NCBI GenBank assembly: GCA_043816305.1
Contig: JBDRHZ010000043.1
Location: forward strand, 1 to 64,000
Direction: 5' to 3'
DNA: 64,000 nucleotides
Origin: JAHIVN01 sp018816645
GTDB taxonomy: Bacteria > Patescibacteriota > Dojkabacteria > JAHIVN01
The notes under the pieces are model-generated. The model saw only the letters and a list, made by a program, of their open reading frames with translations. It was not told the origin of the DNA and did no database searches. Below are positions 62,310-64,000 of this stretch, in pieces. The translations under genes were made by a program, and so were the position numbers. The stretch's first letter is position 1. Each line of letters starts with the position of its first letter.

Positions 62310-63695
62310 TCAGTACGGATACCAGAAACTTCTTTTCTTCCCGCTCTCATTTTTCGAAACGACTTTCTTCTTCAGACACTGCTGAATCTTCGATTCAGTT
62401 GTTTCAATGCCCGAATCTTTCCATCCGGTCCAGTGATCCCATCCGGGGAAAGTGATGAACGTTTCATTTATCGAAACCAAGCCTGATTCAAGTTTTACGG
62501 CAATTTCCTCAGCATTTTTAATATTCATAGAAAATACAGAATTTGACAGTCCATAATTGGTATCGTTTGCTTTACTTATAGCTTCATCTTCATTTTTAAC
62601 GATAACTACAGGAACTGTGTTGCCAAATGTCTCTTTTTTTATCAGTTCAATATCATCATTCTTTGCGAGAATTACTGATGGGGAGAGCCAGTAGCCATTA
62701 TTTCGATCCAGTTTATCTCCACCGCACAAGACTTTTGCACCATTCTTCCGACTGTCTTGAATCCTTCGATATACTTTTTCTAACGCCTCCATTCTGATAT
62801 ACGGTCCATAGTCGATTCCTGCTCGTAGATTTTTCACTATTTTTGTTATTTTAACGAGAAATTTATCTGCTACTTTTTTTACAACGTAAACTCTTTTCAC
62901 GCTGACACACTCCTGCCCTGCGTTATATGTTCCTCCCCAGGCAATCGATTTGGCTGCCAAATTGAGGTCTGCGTCTTCAAGTACTAGTGCCGCGCTATTT
63001 CCACCAAGCTCAAGCTGGACAGGTCGAATGCCGAAGTTTTGCAGAATGTCTTTCCCAGCTTCGACAGATCCGATCATGAATAGCTTATTAATGCTCGATT
63101 TCACAAGGAGTTTTCCGACTTTTTCATCTCCAATCAATATTTGTATTAAGTCCTTTGGAAAACTTGCCTCAACAAAAAGCTCTTTGCAAAGAAGTCCGAC
63201 AAGTGTTGAGTATTCTGAAGGTTTAAATACAACAGCGCTTCCGGATACTAAAGCAGGGATGATATACACCATAGGAGGATAGAAAGGAAAGTTCCAGGGA
63301 AGAATCAGGCCGATTACTCCTTGAGGAACGTACTGAATTTCTGCCGTTGTCTTGGGAAATGTCTCAGGGTTGAATGTGTAATTCTGTATCTTTACCTTTG
63401 AGAATTCTCCTAGATAATAATCAACAGCATCAATTACGTCATACAATTCAGCCTCACAGTCAGGAGTCATCTTCCCAGTTTCCTCCTTTATCAACTCAAG
63501 AATTTCGGCTGATCTTTTATGCATCACCTTTTTTAATCTCTTGAAAAGCTCAGCCCTTTCTTCAAATGTAGTTTTCTGCCAAGTAATTTGAGTATCTCTT
63601 GCATTCTCTACTGCAGAATCGACTTTGGCTTTTGTGAAATTTTCAAACTCCTTTAATATTTTTCCGTTTGCGGGATTGATCGACTGGATTTTCAT
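62310..63695 (-). CDS. NAD(P)-dependent aldehyde dehydrogenase (succinate-semialdehyde type)
   Basis: The 461-residue protein has the family landmarks LILPWNFPFYPP (cofactor and substrate site), FKPSEYS, the catalytic glutamate in LELGGNSAALV, the nucleophile cysteine in NAGQECVSVKRV and the late ETFGNTVPV. The best overall resemblance is to succinate-semialdehyde or glutarate-semialdehyde dehydrogenases (GabD group), but the substrate is not certain. It oxidises an aldehyde to an acid with NAD(P). The next gene upstream is 17 bp away on the same strand. Confidence 0.9.
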   Translation of the reverse strand: MKIQSINPANGKILKEFENFTKAKVDSAVENARDTQITWQKTTFEERAELFKRLKKVMHKRSAEILELIKEETGKMTPDCEAELYDVIDAVDYYLGEFSKVKIQNYTFNPETFPKTTAEIQYVPQGVIGLILPWNFPFYPPMVYIIPALVSGSAVVFKPSEYSTLVGLLCKELFVEASFPKDLIQILIGDEKVGKLLVKSSINKLFMIGSVEAGKDILQNFGIRPVQLELGGNSAALVLEDADLNLAAKSIAWGGTYNAGQECVSVKRVYVVKKVADKFLVKITKIVKNLRAGIDYGPYIRMEALEKVYRRIQDSRKNGAKVLCGGDKLDRNNGYWLSPSVILAKNDDIELIKKETFGNTVPVVIVKNEDEAISKANDTNYGLSNSVFSMNIKNAEEIAVKLESGLVSINETFITFPGWDHWTGWKDSGIETTESKIQQCLKKKVVSKNESGKKRSFWYPY

Positions 63696-63712
63696 TCTTC
63701 TGATTTAAAATA

Positions 63713-64000
63713 TTAGATTGGAATTGCATTGTGCCAGAGAAGTAGGCAGAATGCTTTCATAGAGTCGGCGATTTTTTGATTCTGAATCAGGTAGGCGAGT
63801 GAATTTAAATCTTTGTGAAAACCATAAGCGAATATGATTTTGTCATCAAAGCAGAAAAGATCGACGTCTATGTTGCCCGCCAAACTCTTCAAATACCTCG
63901 GTTGATACAAACCTTTTAGATCAGGATTCTTTCGTAAGAACTGTCTGCATTTTCTTATGTCACTTTTATTCTCTATGAACACAAACCTGTCGCCATGTTT
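63713..64000 (-). CDS. Orphan protein, 5' end beyond the window
   Basis: The frame stays open to the right edge (HGDRFVFIENKSDIRKC...), so the start is outside the window; GTG at 63982 could also serve. At least 95 residues are visible, with KCRQFLRKNPDLKGLYQPRY and a hydrophobic C-terminus. No family is recognised. It is probably co-transcribed with the aldehyde dehydrogenase. Confidence 0.55.
   Translation of the reverse strand, partial: KHGDRFVFIENKSDIRKCRQFLRKNPDLKGLYQPRYLKSLAGNIDVDLFCFDDKIIFAYGFHKDLNSLAYLIQNQKIADSMKAFCLLLWHNAIPI

Noticed and set aside
1..64000. Recoded TGA (SR1/Gracilibacteria code)
   Set aside because: TGA ends many genes at ATGA overlaps and reading through it would break normal gene ends; conserved proteins need no TGA as Gly.
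1..64000. CRISPR array or rRNA genes
   Set aside because: No regularly spaced identical repeats and no rRNA-like sequence were seen. The AGCTCA and CCAAT repeats are degenerate and too short.

Overview
The window looks like chromosomal DNA of a Candidate Phyla Radiation (Patescibacteria) bacterium carrying an integrated mobile region at its left end. The reasons are indirect: AT-rich DNA, many short orphan proteins, membrane-anchored ectodomains on Thr-rich stalks, tandem FemAB-like proteins, and typical CPR housekeeping genes without large metabolic operons. TGA is used as a stop (for example in several ATGA gene overlaps), so the code is standard and not that of SR1/Gracilibacteria. I cannot name the phylum from the sequence alone.

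Bases 1-14150 are a mobile/defence island. Two closely related small HTH (excisionase-like) genes each precede cargo genes: first a membrane protein and a PD-(D/E)XK (VRR-NUC-like) nuclease, then a complete EcoRI-type restriction-modification system with the EcoRI catalytic residues at identical positions. A 785-residue zinc-ribbon/PD-(D/E)XK-like protein is read divergently. The island has three recombinases: two large serine recombinases and one tyrosine recombinase. The 5' end of the first serine recombinase is present twice as a 61-bp direct repeat flanking the nuclease gene. A tRNA 3'-end-like fragment overlaps the end of the last recombinase and may be an attachment-site scar.

Bases 14200-34800 hold core genes: rmuC, dnaJ, a 7TM/GAF histidine kinase, a hydrolase/glycosyltransferase pair, argS and ileS. 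The most unusual part is 22960-29826. There a minus-strand T-box leader, with a readable Arg specifier (CGC), runs straight into two tRNA-Arg genes. These are followed by a translationally coupled methyltransferase / radical SAM / aminotransferase / 55-residue peptide cassette, and then by an arginyl-tRNA synthetase carrying an N-terminal B3/B4 tRNA-editing domain. A second T-box, with an Ile codon in a very short stem-loop, precedes the Nudix-X-ileS operon. That IleRS has HYAS where the class I HxGH signature should be.

Bases 34800-44200 are mostly orphan and surface proteins: single-pass proteins with Thr/Ser-rich stalks and Cys-rich ectodomains, a beta-propeller-like protein and a cupin. 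Some copies are decayed. Bases 44300-58100 contain a UvrD/PcrA helicase, two FemAB-like proteins, two adjacent regulators that each fuse an HTH to an apparently dead nucleotide-handling domain (dNK-like and Nudix), a P-loop/winged-helix pair flanked by zinc-ribbon minigenes, two histidine phosphatases and a methyltransferase.

Bases 58100-64000 are the probable replication-origin region: a 265-bp nested inverted-repeat element, dnaN, an intergenic region with DnaA boxes, dnaA with a further perfect DnaA box upstream, and an aldehyde dehydrogenase. Intergenic spaces hold two families of degenerate short repeats (AGCTCA-type and CCAAT/CCCAAT-type).
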